Source of the DNA: an uncultured Pseudoxanthomonas sp.
GTDB lineage: Bacteria > Pseudomonadota > Gammaproteobacteria > Xanthomonadales > Xanthomonadaceae
NCBI RefSeq assembly: GCF_946886695.1
Contig: NZ_CAMPJD010000039.1
Coordinates: forward strand, 1-46,095
Direction: 5' to 3'
Length of the DNA stretch: 46,095 nucleotides
Position numbers and translations under genes: made by a program. The notes under the pieces are model-generated. The model ran no database searches. It worked only from the letters and a program-made list of their open reading frames with translations, and had not been told where the DNA came from. Shown piece by piece: positions 1 to 8,608 of the stretch (positions are counted from its first letter, which is position 1; every line of letters begins with the position of its first letter).

Positions 1-55
1 AGGCACCTGACTCTGACTCAGGCATTCGGAGGTTCGAATCCTTCCGGGGCTGCCA
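1..55 (+). tRNA. tRNA-Gln (CTG anticodon), 3' part
   Basis: The 5' part of the gene lies before the window. The anticodon arm is visible as stem CCTGA, loop CTCTGAC, stem TCAGG, which puts CTG at the anticodon and so reads CAG (Gln). The T arm follows with the standard GGTTCGAATCC loop, then the end of the acceptor stem and an encoded CCA at 53-55. A terminator hairpin lies about 30 bases downstream. The identity is read from the anticodon only, because the D arm is missing. Confidence 0.93.
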
Positions 56-81
56 ATTCGACGTCCTTACGGACATCCGCA

Positions 82-104
82 AAGCCCGCCTATGGCGGGT
101 TTTT
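82..104 (+). terminator. Rho-independent terminator after tRNA-Gln
   Basis: CCCGCC (85-90), loop TAT, GGCGGG (94-99), then TTTTT (100-104). It is a compact GC stem followed by a T run, placed between the tRNA and the next gene, so it most likely ends the tRNA transcript. Confidence 0.85.
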
Positions 105-117
105 GCGTTGAGGGCTC

Positions 118-870
118 ATGCCGATGGTCGCGATGTTCCAACCCCCGTTCTGCCCCGCCGACGAGGCCGTGCGCCGCGTGCAGGAGCGTGGCTACGCCGT
201 GCTCGAGCCGAGGGCCATGGCCGACGCCGTCGAGGCGGACCTCCAATCGCTCGATGCCCTGCTACCCAGCTGGAATCGGCTCGAGGTGGATGGTTACCTC
301 AAGGATGGCGGCCGTTATCGGCGTCGTCGCCACTCCTGCTTCGTTGTGGATGGCGACTGCGTGCAGCAGGCACCGCACCGCGCGCACTGGCAGTCGCTGG
401 ACTACAACGCGCTGCATGGCGGCATGCAGCGCTGGTTCGAGCCGATCGAAACGATGGTCGCTTCGAATCCAGCCTGGAGGCAATTGCTGCTGGGACTGGG
501 CCACTGGTGCTCCGCACTGAAGGGCGAACGCCCGTGGTACGTCGAGGCGCACCAGTTCCGCATCGATACCACCGACGGCATCGGCCGGCCGACCCCGGAA
601 GGCGCGCATCGCGATGGCGTGGATTTCGTCGCCGTACTGTTGCTGGATCGGCAGGGCATAAAAGGCGGTGAAACCCGGGTGTTCGCCGCCGCCGGGCCCG
701 ACGGGCAACGCTTTACGCTCGAGGCGCCCTGGTCGCTGTTGTTCCTCGACGACGAGCGCGTCATCCACGAATCCACCCCCATCCAGCCTCTGGACGAGCA
801 GGGTCATCGCGATACGCTGGTGCTTACCTTCCGCAAGGACGGGTTCCAGGGCGATCCTGCCGCCGGCTGA
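118..870 (+). CDS. 2OG-Fe(II) dioxygenase family protein
   Basis: The 250-residue protein resembles the 2OG-Fe dioxygenase family that includes bacterial free-amino-acid hydroxylases (isoleucine dioxygenase type). Visible support is an H-x-D iron motif in HRDGVDF (His164, Asp166), a distal His217 in VIHEST, and the beta-strand pattern of a double-stranded beta-helix between them. The usual Arg that binds 2-oxoglutarate could be the one in RDTLVLTFRKDGF near the C-terminus. The substrate is unknown. The start is uncertain: ATG at 118, 124 and 133 are all in frame, and AGGG/GAGG at 110-114 suits 124 better by spacing. The gene stands alone between the tRNA terminator and fahA. The family call is fairly firm; a metabolic role is not assignable. 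Confidence 0.8.
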   Translation: MPMVAMFQPPFCPADEAVRRVQERGYAVLEPRAMADAVEADLQSLDALLPSWNRLEVDGYLKDGGRYRRRRHSCFVVDGDCVQQAPHRAHWQSLDYNALHGGMQRWFEPIETMVASNPAWRQLLLGLGHWCSALKGERPWYVEAHQFRIDTTDGIGRPTPEGAHRDGVDFVAVLLLDRQGIKGGETRVFAAAGPDGQRFTLEAPWSLLFLDDERVIHESTPIQPLDEQGHRDTLVLTFRKDGFQGDPAAG

Positions 871-888
871 CCGGTGCGCGTATTTCGT

Positions 889-894
889 TACAAT
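889..894 (+). promoter_or_regulatory. Candidate -10 box for the fah-mai genes
   Basis: TACAAT lies 39 bases before the ATG at 934, in the 63-bp gap after the dioxygenase gene. No convincing -35 element is seen at the normal distance. Confidence 0.35.
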
Positions 895-933
895 TGAAAC
901 CATGGCGCGTGGGCGCCGGCATCTGGAGTTCCG

Positions 934-1923
934 ATGAAGCTGGGTTCCCTGAAAGAAGGTGGTCGCGACGGTACGCTCATCGTGGTGTCGCGTGATCTGG
1001 CCCGCGGCGTGCGCGCCACCGGCATCGCGTCGACGTTGCAGCGCGCGCTGGAGGATTGGAGCAACACCGCGCCGCGTCTCAACGCGCTGTACGAATCATT
1101 GAATTCCGGCGACGCCGACGGCGCGTTCGACATCGACATGCAGGCGCTGGCCGCGCCGCTGCCGCGGGCCTACGAGTTCGTCGACGGCAGCGCCTACCTG
1201 CCGCACGTGGAGCGCGTCCGCCGCGCCCGCAACGCGGAGGTCCCGGCGAGCTTCTACACGGATCCGCTGATGTACCAGGCCACCAGCGCCGCCTTTCATG
1301 GTCCGCGCGATCCGGTGAAAGTAGTCAGCGAAGACTATGGCATCGATCTGGAAGCGGAGATCGTGGTCATCACCGACGACGTACCGATGGCGGTCACGCC
1401 CGCACAGGCAGCCGGCCACATCCAGCTGATCGGTCTGGTGAACGATGTGTCCTTGCGCAACCTGATCCCGGGCGAACTGGCGAAAGGTTTCGGCTTCCTG
1501 CAATCCAAACCGCGTTCGGCGCTGTCACCGGTGTTCGTAACCCCGGATGAGTTGGACGATGCCTGGCGCGACAACAAGGTTCACCTGCCGCTGGTGACGC
1601 ACATCAATGGCAACTGGTTCGGGGCACCCGAGGCCGGCGTGGACATGCAGTTCGATTTCGCCCAGTTGGTCGCGCATGCGGCCAAGACCCGACCGCTGTC
1701 GGCGGGCACGATTGTCGGTTCCGGCACCATCGCCAACGAGGACACGTCCAAGGGCGCCTCGTGTTTTGCTGAGCAGCGCACGGTGGAAACCCTGCGTGAC
1801 GGCAAGCCCTCGACGCCGTTCATGAAGTTCGGCGATGTCGTCCACATCGAAATGAAGGATCGTGACGGCCATTCCATTTTTGGTGTGATCGAGCAAAGGA
1901 TGGAGCCGCAGCCCTTGCCTTGA
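934..1923 (+). CDS. fahA: Fumarylacetoacetate hydrolase family protein
   Basis: The 329-residue protein belongs to the FAH superfamily. In tyrosine breakdown FAH cleaves fumarylacetoacetate to fumarate and acetoacetate in the cytoplasm. The central and C-terminal parts carry family landmarks: the acidic metal-ligand stretch EDYGIDLEAEIVV, the VNDVSLRNL segment, KPRSALSPVFVTPDEL, and the GSGTIANED turn near the C-terminus. The length suits the bacterial short form. GGAG at 925-928 is five bases before the ATG. The next gene, a maleylacetoacetate isomerase, catalyses the preceding step, which supports the specific FAH assignment over other members of this broad superfamily. Acetoacetate from this route could feed the scoAB CoA-transferase at the other end of the window (inference). 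Confidence 0.88.
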   Translation: MKLGSLKEGGRDGTLIVVSRDLARGVRATGIASTLQRALEDWSNTAPRLNALYESLNSGDADGAFDIDMQALAAPLPRAYEFVDGSAYLPHVERVRRARNAEVPASFYTDPLMYQATSAAFHGPRDPVKVVSEDYGIDLEAEIVVITDDVPMAVTPAQAAGHIQLIGLVNDVSLRNLIPGELAKGFGFLQSKPRSALSPVFVTPDELDDAWRDNKVHLPLVTHINGNWFGAPEAGVDMQFDFAQLVAHAAKTRPLSAGTIVGSGTIANEDTSKGASCFAEQRTVETLRDGKPSTPFMKFGDVVHIEMKDRDGHSIFGVIEQRMEPQPLP

Positions 1924-2021
1924 TGGCGCGCGCGGGCCCAGTGTGAACAAAGGAAGGCTCGAGGCAGACATGGACGCGTATTCCAGGCAATCGAAGGGGC
2001 AAACCGCGGGAGGCGGCTTGC

Positions 2022-2681
2022 ATGGCTGAGCAACTGCGGCTGTATTCCTATTGGCGCTCCAGTGCCGCCTATCGCGTGCGCATTGGCCTGAACCTGAAAG
2101 GGCTGCCATACGAAACGGTGCCCGTGCATCTGGTCCGTGACGGCGGGCAGCAGCACAATCCGGACTACGTCGCGAAGAATCCCCAGCACATGGTGCCCAC
2201 GCTGCAGCATGGCGTGCGCGTGATCCGACAGTCGCTGGCGATCCTCGAATACCTCGACGAAGCCTGGCCTTCCCCCCGGTTGCTGCCGATGACGGCGCGC
2301 GACCGTGCACGCGTGCGTGCGCTGGCGCAGATGGTCGCCTGCGACATCCATCCGCTCAACAACCTGCGCGTGCTGCAGTATTTCGACGGCACCTGGAACG
2401 TGCCGCAGTCCGAGCGCGACGAATGGGTCAAGCACTGGATCGTCGAAGGATTCGCGGCGGTCGAGTCGCTGCTCACCGAAGATGCCGCAACCGGCGCGTT
2501 CTGCCACGGGCAGACGCCGGGTCTGGCGGATTGCTGCCTGGTGCCGCAGGTGTTCAATGCGCGTCGCTTTGGCGTGGACTTGGCGGCGTTTCCGGCCATC
2601 GTCCGCATCGAGCAGGCCTGCCTGGCGCTGCCGGCCTTCGATCAGGCGCGCCCGGAAAACCAGCCTGACGCAAATGCATAA
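2022..2681 (+). CDS. maiA: Maleylacetoacetate isomerase (zeta-class GST fold)
   Basis: The 219-residue protein isomerises maleylacetoacetate to fumarylacetoacetate with glutathione. The N-terminal thioredoxin-like domain starts with the zeta-class active-site segment YSYWRSSAAYRVRIGL, where Ser-Ser contact glutathione, followed by PQHMVPTL and the glutathione-binding QSLAILEYL. The C-terminal helical domain contains DIHPLNNLRVL, typical of the isomerase. GGGAGG at 2008-2013 lies eight bases before the ATG. It follows fahA by 98 bases without a terminator and ends at a strong bidirectional terminator, so fahA-maiA is probably one operon. The homogentisate dioxygenase gene is not in the window. 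Confidence 0.92.
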   Translation: MAEQLRLYSYWRSSAAYRVRIGLNLKGLPYETVPVHLVRDGGQQHNPDYVAKNPQHMVPTLQHGVRVIRQSLAILEYLDEAWPSPRLLPMTARDRARVRALAQMVACDIHPLNNLRVLQYFDGTWNVPQSERDEWVKHWIVEGFAAVESLLTEDAATGAFCHGQTPGLADCCLVPQVFNARRFGVDLAAFPAIVRIEQACLALPAFDQARPENQPDANA

Positions 2682-2684
2682 ATG

Positions 2685-2711
2685 AAAAAGGGCGGTTCTC
2701 CGCCCTTTTTT
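2685..2711. terminator. Bidirectional terminator between maiA and pilU
   Basis: An A-run, GGGCGG (2690-2695), loop TTCT, CCGCCC (2700-2705), then a T-run. The symmetrical A and T tracts let it work on both strands, as expected between the convergent maiA and pilU genes. Confidence 0.88.
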
Positions 2712-2736
2712 GTGCTTCGCCGTCGCCGTGGCGCGA

Positions 2737-3876
2737 TCAGCCGAAGCCGTGCGTGATGCGCGGCGAGCTGCTGTTGCCGGTGTCGTAGTCGGCGTAAGGG
2801 TCGTGCTCGCCCTTGCTGCCTTCGGACAGGCGGAACTTCAGTGCCAGGCCGTCGCGCGAGTCCGCTGCGCGCAGCGCTTCCTCCTGCTCGATCTGGCCCT
2901 CCTTGACCATGCGGAACAGGCATTGGTCGAAGGTCTCCATGCCTTCCTCCAGTGACTCCTCCATGGCGGCCTTGATCTCGTGTACCTGTCCGCGGCGCAG
3001 CAGGTCGCGGATCATCGGCGTGTTGATCAGCACTTCCGCCGCCGGCATGCGACGTCCGTCGGTACCCTTCACCAAGCGCTGGGATACGACGGCGCGCAGG
3101 TTGAGCGCCAGGTTCATCAATACGTTCTTGTGCGCGCTTTCCGGGAAGAAGTTGAGGATGCGCTCGATGGTCTGGTCGGCGTTGTTCGAGTGTAGCGTCG
3201 CCAGGCACAGATGGCCGGTCTCGGCGAAGGCGATAGCGGCCTCCATCGTGGTGGCGTCCAGGATTTCGCCGATCAGGATGACGTCCGGCGCCTCGCGCAT
3301 CGCATTCTTCAGCGCATTGTGGAACGCGTGCGTATCCAGGCCGACCTCGCGCTGGTTGACGATCGACTGCTTGTGCCGGTGCAGGTACTCGATCGGATCC
3401 TCGATGGTGAGGATATGGCCGGTGCTGGTGGTGTTGCGATAGTCGATCATCGAGGCCAGCGAGGTCGACTTGCCCGAACCGGTGGAGCCGACAATCAACA
3501 CCAGCCCGCGCGGGGTCATGATGATGTCCTTCAGCACCGGCGGCAGGTTCAGCTCTTCGATGCTGGGGATCACGCTGCGGATTGCGCGGATCACCATGCC
3601 CACCTCACCGCGCTGCTTGAAGACGTTGACGCGGAAGCGCCCGGCGTCCTGCAGCGCGATGGCCATGTTGAGCTCCAGTTCGCGCTCGAACACAGGCACC
3701 TGGCCCTCGTCCATCAGCGAATAGGCGATCTTCTTCACCATGCCCGGCGGCAGGCCGGTATTGCCCAAGGGATAGAGCTTGCCCTCGATCTTGATGTACA
3801 CCGGCGCCCCGGTGGTGAGAAACATGTCCGAGGCGTTCTTCTCGGTCATCAGCTTCAGGAAATAGCCGATGTCCAT
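2737..3876 (-). CDS. pilU: Type IV pilus retraction ATPase PilU
   Basis: The 379-residue cytoplasmic hexameric ATPase of the PilT/PilU family helps PilT retract type IV pili and supports twitching. Walker A is GSTGSGKS at 130-137. An Asp box appears as TIEDPIEY, the Walker B region is DVILIGE (about 198-204), and the His box is LATLHSNN with His229. The C-terminal extension past the ATPase core and the length fit PilU better than PilT (about 345 residues). The start at 3876 is chosen because the family begins with a short MxxxxLLxLM-like helix and GGGAG lies eight bases upstream; an in-frame ATG at 3948 would add 24 residues unlike the family. Residue 206, normally Arg in the GE(I/M/V)R motif, is Leu here. 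pilT is not adjacent. Confidence 0.93.
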   Translation of the reverse strand: MDIGYFLKLMTEKNASDMFLTTGAPVYIKIEGKLYPLGNTGLPPGMVKKIAYSLMDEGQVPVFERELELNMAIALQDAGRFRVNVFKQRGEVGMVIRAIRSVIPSIEELNLPPVLKDIIMTPRGLVLIVGSTGSGKSTSLASMIDYRNTTSTGHILTIEDPIEYLHRHKQSIVNQREVGLDTHAFHNALKNAMREAPDVILIGEILDATTMEAAIAFAETGHLCLATLHSNNADQTIERILNFFPESAHKNVLMNLALNLRAVVSQRLVKGTDGRRMPAAEVLINTPMIRDLLRRGQVHEIKAAMEESLEEGMETFDQCLFRMVKEGQIEQEEALRAADSRDGLALKFRLSEGSKGEHDPYADYDTGNSSSPRITHGFG

Positions 3877-3970
3877 GTGCAAAGCTCCCAAGATGCGCGG
3901 CGCGACGTTGCAACGGCGCCAAAGGCTTCCGACAATGGCCGCGCGCACCCCTCAACGTCACGGCACCCCA

Positions 3971-4366
3971 ATGACAGTTAGCTTCTCACACTTCCGCCGG
4001 CCCCTGCATGTGATGGCGGCCGCAGTAGCAGCACTGGCCGTGGCCGGCGGGCCTGCACTGGCCCAGAGCGCATTGCCCCCTGAACTGGAAGCCGCTGTGC
4101 AGGCAGTGCAGCGCGCGGACCAGGCCGATGCGGACCAGTACGCCCCGCAGCCGCTGGAGGCAGCGAGGCAGGCCTTGGCGCAGGCGCAGGCTGCGCATGC
4201 CGCGCGCGACAAGAAGGACGCGCTGGATCTTGCCCTGCGGGCCACGGTGGACGCGGATCTTGCGCGTGCCCGCAGCCTGGAGGCGGTGGCGACAGCCGAA
4301 GTCGCGCAGCGGAAAGCGGAGATTGCCGACCTGCAACGCCAGATCGGCGGGGAGGGTGGGCGATGA
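3971..4366 (+). CDS. DUF4398-like exported protein
   Basis: The 131-residue protein has an N-terminal signal peptide: positively charged start, hydrophobic core around residues 15-28, and a cut after ALAQ. The mature part is an Ala/Gln/Glu-rich helical repeat (YAPQPLEAARQALAQAQAAH) typical of DUF4398 proteins. These are periplasmic or membrane-anchored helical proteins commonly encoded next to an OmpA-like partner in gamma-proteobacteria. The function is unknown. The start at 3971 is chosen because it directly precedes the signal peptide; no good Shine-Dalgarno is visible, and in-frame ATGs upstream (3869, 3935) would overlap the promoter of pilU. It overlaps the next gene by ATGA, implying translational coupling. 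Confidence 0.8.
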   Translation: MTVSFSHFRRPLHVMAAAVAALAVAGGPALAQSALPPELEAAVQAVQRADQADADQYAPQPLEAARQALAQAQAAHAARDKKDALDLALRATVDADLARARSLEAVATAEVAQRKAEIADLQRQIGGEGGR

Positions 4367-5259
4367 GGGCGTCCAGCAGGGTGATCCGGACCGGCGCGCT
4401 GGGGCTGATGCTCATGCTGGGCTCCGTCACCGTGTCAGCGGCCGACAATCCGGTGGTCCTGCAGCTCAACCAGCGGTTGTCGGCCCTGCATGCCGATCCG
4501 GCGCTGGGGGAACTGGCGGCCTACGAAAAGTTGCGGGCGCAACAGGCCATCACCGCCTTCGACAAGGCGCGTCGCAGCCAGCGCGAGACCGCCCAGTACG
4601 TGGCGGAACGCCGGGTGGAGATCGCGGAGATCGCCGCACGTACGCAGGCCGCCCGCCGCGAAGTTGACAGGCTGGACCGCACCCGCAGCGAATTGCTGGT
4701 GGAGGCGAGCCGTCGCGAAGCCGAGCGCGCGCGCCTCGAGGTGGAACGTCTGCGTGTGCAGGCGCAGATCCAGGCCGAGGAAACCGAACGTCTCCGCATG
4801 GCCGCCGAAGCCGAGGCCTTGGCGCGTCAGGAAGCGGAAACCACGCTGGATACCGTTGCGGGCCAGCAGGCGAATCGGTTGAGTGCGGCCCGTCAGCGCG
4901 AGCTGAAGCTTGCCCGCGAGGAGGCGGAACTGGTCTCGGGCGCCAAGCTGCCGGCCTCGAAGTTTGAGACTCGTGGGGAGGTCTTCACCTTGGGCGCGGA
5001 TGTTTTCACCGCCGGTTCGGCGAAGCTGTCCGCCGGAGGCGCGTCCAGCGCCAGCGCGCTCGCCGCCTACCTGCAGGCCAACCCGAAAGCCCGTGCCCGC
5101 ATCGACGGTTTCGGGGACAAGCAGACCCCCGGACAGCGGCGCGCCGATGCGCTCCGTGATGCCTTGATGGCGGCCGGCGTACCCAAGTCGCGCCTGCAGA
5201 GCGCGGGCAAGGGCACCGGCAGCAAGGCGCGCGCGCTGGAGGTCGTCATCACGCATTGA
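4363..5259 (+). CDS. OmpA-family protein with coiled-coil stalk
   Basis: The 298-residue exported protein starts with a signal peptide (cleavage near VSAADN). The middle (about 60-190) is a long Glu/Arg/Ala heptad-rich coiled coil. The C-terminal 110 residues resemble an OmpA C-like peptidoglycan-binding domain: a strand-turn-strand start (GEVFTLGADVFTAGSAKLS), a helix, then GQRRADALRDALMAAGVP, which corresponds to the S-x-x-RA-x-x-V helix. The match is weak in places, so peptidoglycan binding is inferred. A GGAGGG site precedes the ATG by eight or nine bases inside the upstream gene, and the ATGA overlap indicates a two-gene operon. Together the pair probably makes a periplasmic helical scaffold. 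Confidence 0.8.
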   Translation: MRASSRVIRTGALGLMLMLGSVTVSAADNPVVLQLNQRLSALHADPALGELAAYEKLRAQQAITAFDKARRSQRETAQYVAERRVEIAEIAARTQAARREVDRLDRTRSELLVEASRREAERARLEVERLRVQAQIQAEETERLRMAAEAEALARQEAETTLDTVAGQQANRLSAARQRELKLAREEAELVSGAKLPASKFETRGEVFTLGADVFTAGSAKLSAGGASSASALAAYLQANPKARARIDGFGDKQTPGQRRADALRDALMAAGVPKSRLQSAGKGTGSKARALEVVITH

Positions 5260-5615
5260 TATCCCCATGTAAATCATGGGGTTGTACGAACGCGCAAGGC
5301 GGCTGCGAGGCGGGCCTGAATGCTCCGCTTACGGGCGGAATCCTTTCAAATCAACCGCTTGCGACGGGTCTTGTCGAGCCCGGCAGTGAGGAGTAGGGTC
5401 GTATACCCAAGCGATCCCTGTCGCTTGGCTCACCGGAGAATCGACCCGATGACGCCCGTACCGACTCCGCAGGAGACCCCCGCCGGCAGCCAAGCTGCAG
5501 CGGGCATTCCGGTGGGAGGTGCCCGCGGTGCCGGCCAGATGCTCCGCTCCCAAGCCAACGCCCCGTGCCTGCAGAGGCCGGGGCGTTCGTATTTCCGCTG
5601 AAGGAGGTAACGATC
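5260..5615 (+). other. Gene-free stretch with several stable hairpins; possible sRNA or leader
   Basis: No convincing protein gene is seen. An open frame at 5320-5601 has no ribosome site and no recognisable composition. Four inverted repeats are visible: 5263-5281 (CCCCATG/CATGGGG), 5407-5428 (CCAAGCGA/TCGCTTGG, loop TCCCTG), 5479-5504 (CCCGC plus GCAGC arms around CAA), and 5557-5587 (AACGCCCCG/CGGGGCGTT, enclosing a smaller GCCT/AGGC stem). The last ends 13 bases before the ribosome site of the YdcH gene. The sequence does not show the hallmark motifs of 6S, 4.5S, RNase P or tmRNA. A small RNA, or a structured leader of the downstream gene, is possible. Confidence 0.5.
5263..5281 (+). terminator. 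Weak hairpin after the OmpA-like gene
   Basis: CCCCATG (5263-5269), loop TAAAT, CATGGGG (5275-5281), followed only by TTGT. The position four bases after the stop codon fits a terminator, but the T run is poor. Confidence 0.4.
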
Positions 5616-5834
5616 ATGTTCGAAGGTCAACCGCAGGCCGAAATCGATGCACTCATCAAGGCCGATCCGGAGTTCAAGCAGCTTTACCAGCGCCATCGCG
5701 AGCTGGACAAGAAGGTCACCGACGCCGAACTGGGTGTGCTGCCCATCGACGACAAACGCCTCGGACAGATGAAGCGCGAGAAGCTGCACGCCAAGGAGCG
5801 ATTGCTCCGGATCTACGACGCCAAGCCGCACTGA
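5616..5834 (+). CDS. YdcH (DUF465) family small protein
   Basis: The 72-residue, charged, all-helical protein matches the YdcH/DUF465 family. The DPEFKQLYQRHRELDKKV segment and the later LKxxKLxxKERL-like segment (MKREKLHAKERLL) are typical, and the family forms a short antiparallel coiled coil. The function is not known. The start is fixed by an ideal AAGGAGGT at 5601-5608, seven bases before the ATG; an upstream in-frame ATG at 5565 falls inside the preceding hairpin. It stands alone, preceded by a structured region and followed by a long GC hairpin. Confidence 0.88.
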   Translation: MFEGQPQAEIDALIKADPEFKQLYQRHRELDKKVTDAELGVLPIDDKRLGQMKREKLHAKERLLRIYDAKPH

Positions 5835-5860
5835 CGCCTGCCCCGCTACTTTCTTGTCGC

Positions 5861-5896
5861 GGGCGGCGACGGCCTCCTCGTCGGCCGTCGCCGTCC
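5861..5896 (+). terminator. Long GC hairpin between ydcH-like gene and cbs
   Basis: A 14-bp nearly perfect stem, core GGCGACGGCC (5865-5874) with GGCCGTCGCC (5883-5892), loop TCCTCGTC. No T run follows, so it is either a Rho-independent terminator of atypical form or a regulatory structure before cbs. Confidence 0.45.
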
Positions 5897-5911
5897 GCGC
5901 CACCCAAATGC

Positions 5912-5917
5912 GATAAT
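5912..5917 (+). promoter_or_regulatory. Candidate -10 box of cbs-metB
   Basis: GATAAT lies 32 bases before the ATG at 5950, just past the long hairpin. A start of transcription near 5924 would leave only 14 bases before the alternative ATG at 5938, which favours 5950. No clear -35 is seen. Confidence 0.4.
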
Positions 5918-5949
5918 CCCGGCCTGTACCGCACCGGATGCACGGCCGC

Positions 5950-7320
<1,371 letters not shown>

Positions 7321-7330
7321 GAGAGCGGCA

Positions 7331-7350
7331 CGCCCGCCAGCCTGCGGGCG
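7331..7350 (+). terminator. GC hairpin after cbs
   Basis: CGCCCGC (7331-7337), loop CAGCCT, GCGGGCG (7344-7350). It lies ten bases after the cbs stop and lacks a T run, so termination would be partial at best. Confidence 0.4.
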
Positions 7351-7387
7351 GAGTCGTCGCATGGACGGTACGTTAAGACCCGGCTGG

Positions 7388-7393
7388 TAGAAT
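7388..7393 (+). promoter_or_regulatory. Candidate -10 box of metB
   Basis: TAGAAT in the cbs-metB gap, 26 bases before the metB ATG; the same hexamer occurs before scoA at 41350. The -35 is not obvious. If real, this promoter would also feed the downstream glycan operon, since metB and wzm are only four bases apart. Confidence 0.4.
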
Positions 7394-7419
7394 GCCCGGC
7401 TGTTTGAAGGAACCTGAAC

Positions 7420-8604
7420 ATGGCGCAATCTTCGAGCCCCGCCAGTGGGGCGCCCGGCGACCTTGCCCTGGGCACACTGGCTATCCACGGTGGGCAGTCT
7501 CCGGACCCCACCACCGGCGCGGTGATGCCCCCCATCTATGCCACGTCCACGTATGCCCAGAGCAGCCCGGGCGTGCATCAGGGCTTCGAGTATTCCCGTA
7601 CGCACAATCCCACGCGCTTCGCCTACGAACGCTGCGTGGCGGCGCTGGAGGGCGGCAGCCGCGGCTTCGCTTTCGCGTCCGGCATGGCAGCCACCTCGAC
7701 GATCCTGGAACTGCTGGACAGCGGCAGTCACGTCGTGGCGATGGACGACCTGTACGGCGGCAGCTACCGCTTGTTCGAACGCGTGCGCCGACGCACGGCG
7801 GGCCTGGACTTCAGCTTCGTCGACATGACCGACCTGGCGGCGTTCGAGTCCTCCATCCGCCCGGAAACGCGACTGGTGTGGGTGGAGACGCCCACCAACC
7901 CCATGCTGAAGATCGTCGACATCGCCGCCATCTGCGATATCGCGCACAAGCGCGGCCTGCGCGTGGTCGTCGACAACACTTTCGCCTCGCCGATCCTGCA
8001 GCGTCCGCTGCAACTCGGCGCGGACATCGTGATGCATTCCGCTACCAAATATCTCAATGGTCACTCCGACATGGTTGGCGGCATGGTGGTTGTGGGTGAC
8101 GATGCGGAGCTTGCAGAGCAGATGGCGTTCCTGCAGAACTCCATCGGCGCGGTGCAGGGGCCGTTCGACAGTTTCCTCGCGCTGCGTGGACTGAAGACGC
8201 TGCATCTGCGGATGAAGGCGCATTGCGAGAATGCAATGGCTTTGGCGCAGTGGCTGGAAACGCATCCCGCGATCGAGAAAGTCATCTACCCCGGCCTGGC
8301 ATCGCACCCGCAGCACGCACTGGCCTCCCGTCAGATGCGGGGGTACGGCGGCATCATTTCCATCGTACTGAAAGGCGGCTTTGAGGCTGCGAGGAAGTTC
8401 TGCGAGAAAGCCAGGCTGTTTACGCTCGCCGAGTCGCTGGGTGGCGTGGAGAGCTTGGTCAACCATCCGGCGGTAATGACGCATGCGTCGGTGCCGGTGG
8501 AGAGGCGGGAGAAGCTGGGGATCAGCGAGGGGCTGGTGCGGTTAAGCGTGGGTGTGGAGGATTGCGGCGACTTGCAGGCTTCGTTGGCCGAGGCGTTGAC
8601 GTAA
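7420..8604 (+). CDS. metB: Cystathionine gamma-synthase / gamma-lyase
   Basis: The 394-residue fold-type I PLP enzyme belongs to the Cys/Met metabolism family. It either makes cystathionine from an activated homoserine and cysteine or splits cystathionine to cysteine. Landmarks are PLP Lys210 in HSATKYLNGHSD, ASGMAAT (about residues 87-93), the PLP-stacking Tyr in DDLYGGSYRLF, and SLGGVESLVNHPA with the carboxylate-binding Ser-Leu-Gly-Gly turn. Gamma-synthase and gamma-lyase are hard to separate by sequence; cbs next door favours the lyase direction. GAAGGA lies eight bases before the ATG. In Xanthomonas metB marks one border of the LPS locus, and here the ABC transporter gene wzm starts four bases after the metB stop. 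Confidence 0.9.
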   Translation: MAQSSSPASGAPGDLALGTLAIHGGQSPDPTTGAVMPPIYATSTYAQSSPGVHQGFEYSRTHNPTRFAYERCVAALEGGSRGFAFASGMAATSTILELLDSGSHVVAMDDLYGGSYRLFERVRRRTAGLDFSFVDMTDLAAFESSIRPETRLVWVETPTNPMLKIVDIAAICDIAHKRGLRVVVDNTFASPILQRPLQLGADIVMHSATKYLNGHSDMVGGMVVVGDDAELAEQMAFLQNSIGAVQGPFDSFLALRGLKTLHLRMKAHCENAMALAQWLETHPAIEKVIYPGLASHPQHALASRQMRGYGGIISIVLKGGFEAARKFCEKARLFTLAESLGGVESLVNHPAVMTHASVPVERREKLGISEGLVRLSVGVEDCGDLQASLAEALT

Positions 8605-8608
8605 CGCC

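Noticed and set aside
5320..5601. A 93-codon frame in the gene-free stretch before the YdcH-like gene
   Set aside because: It has no ribosome site, unnatural composition, and its 3' part covers a GC hairpin.
5260..5615. 6S RNA, 4.5S RNA, RNase P RNA or tmRNA
   Set aside because: None of the hallmark motifs of these RNAs could be found, so only a generic structured region is reported.
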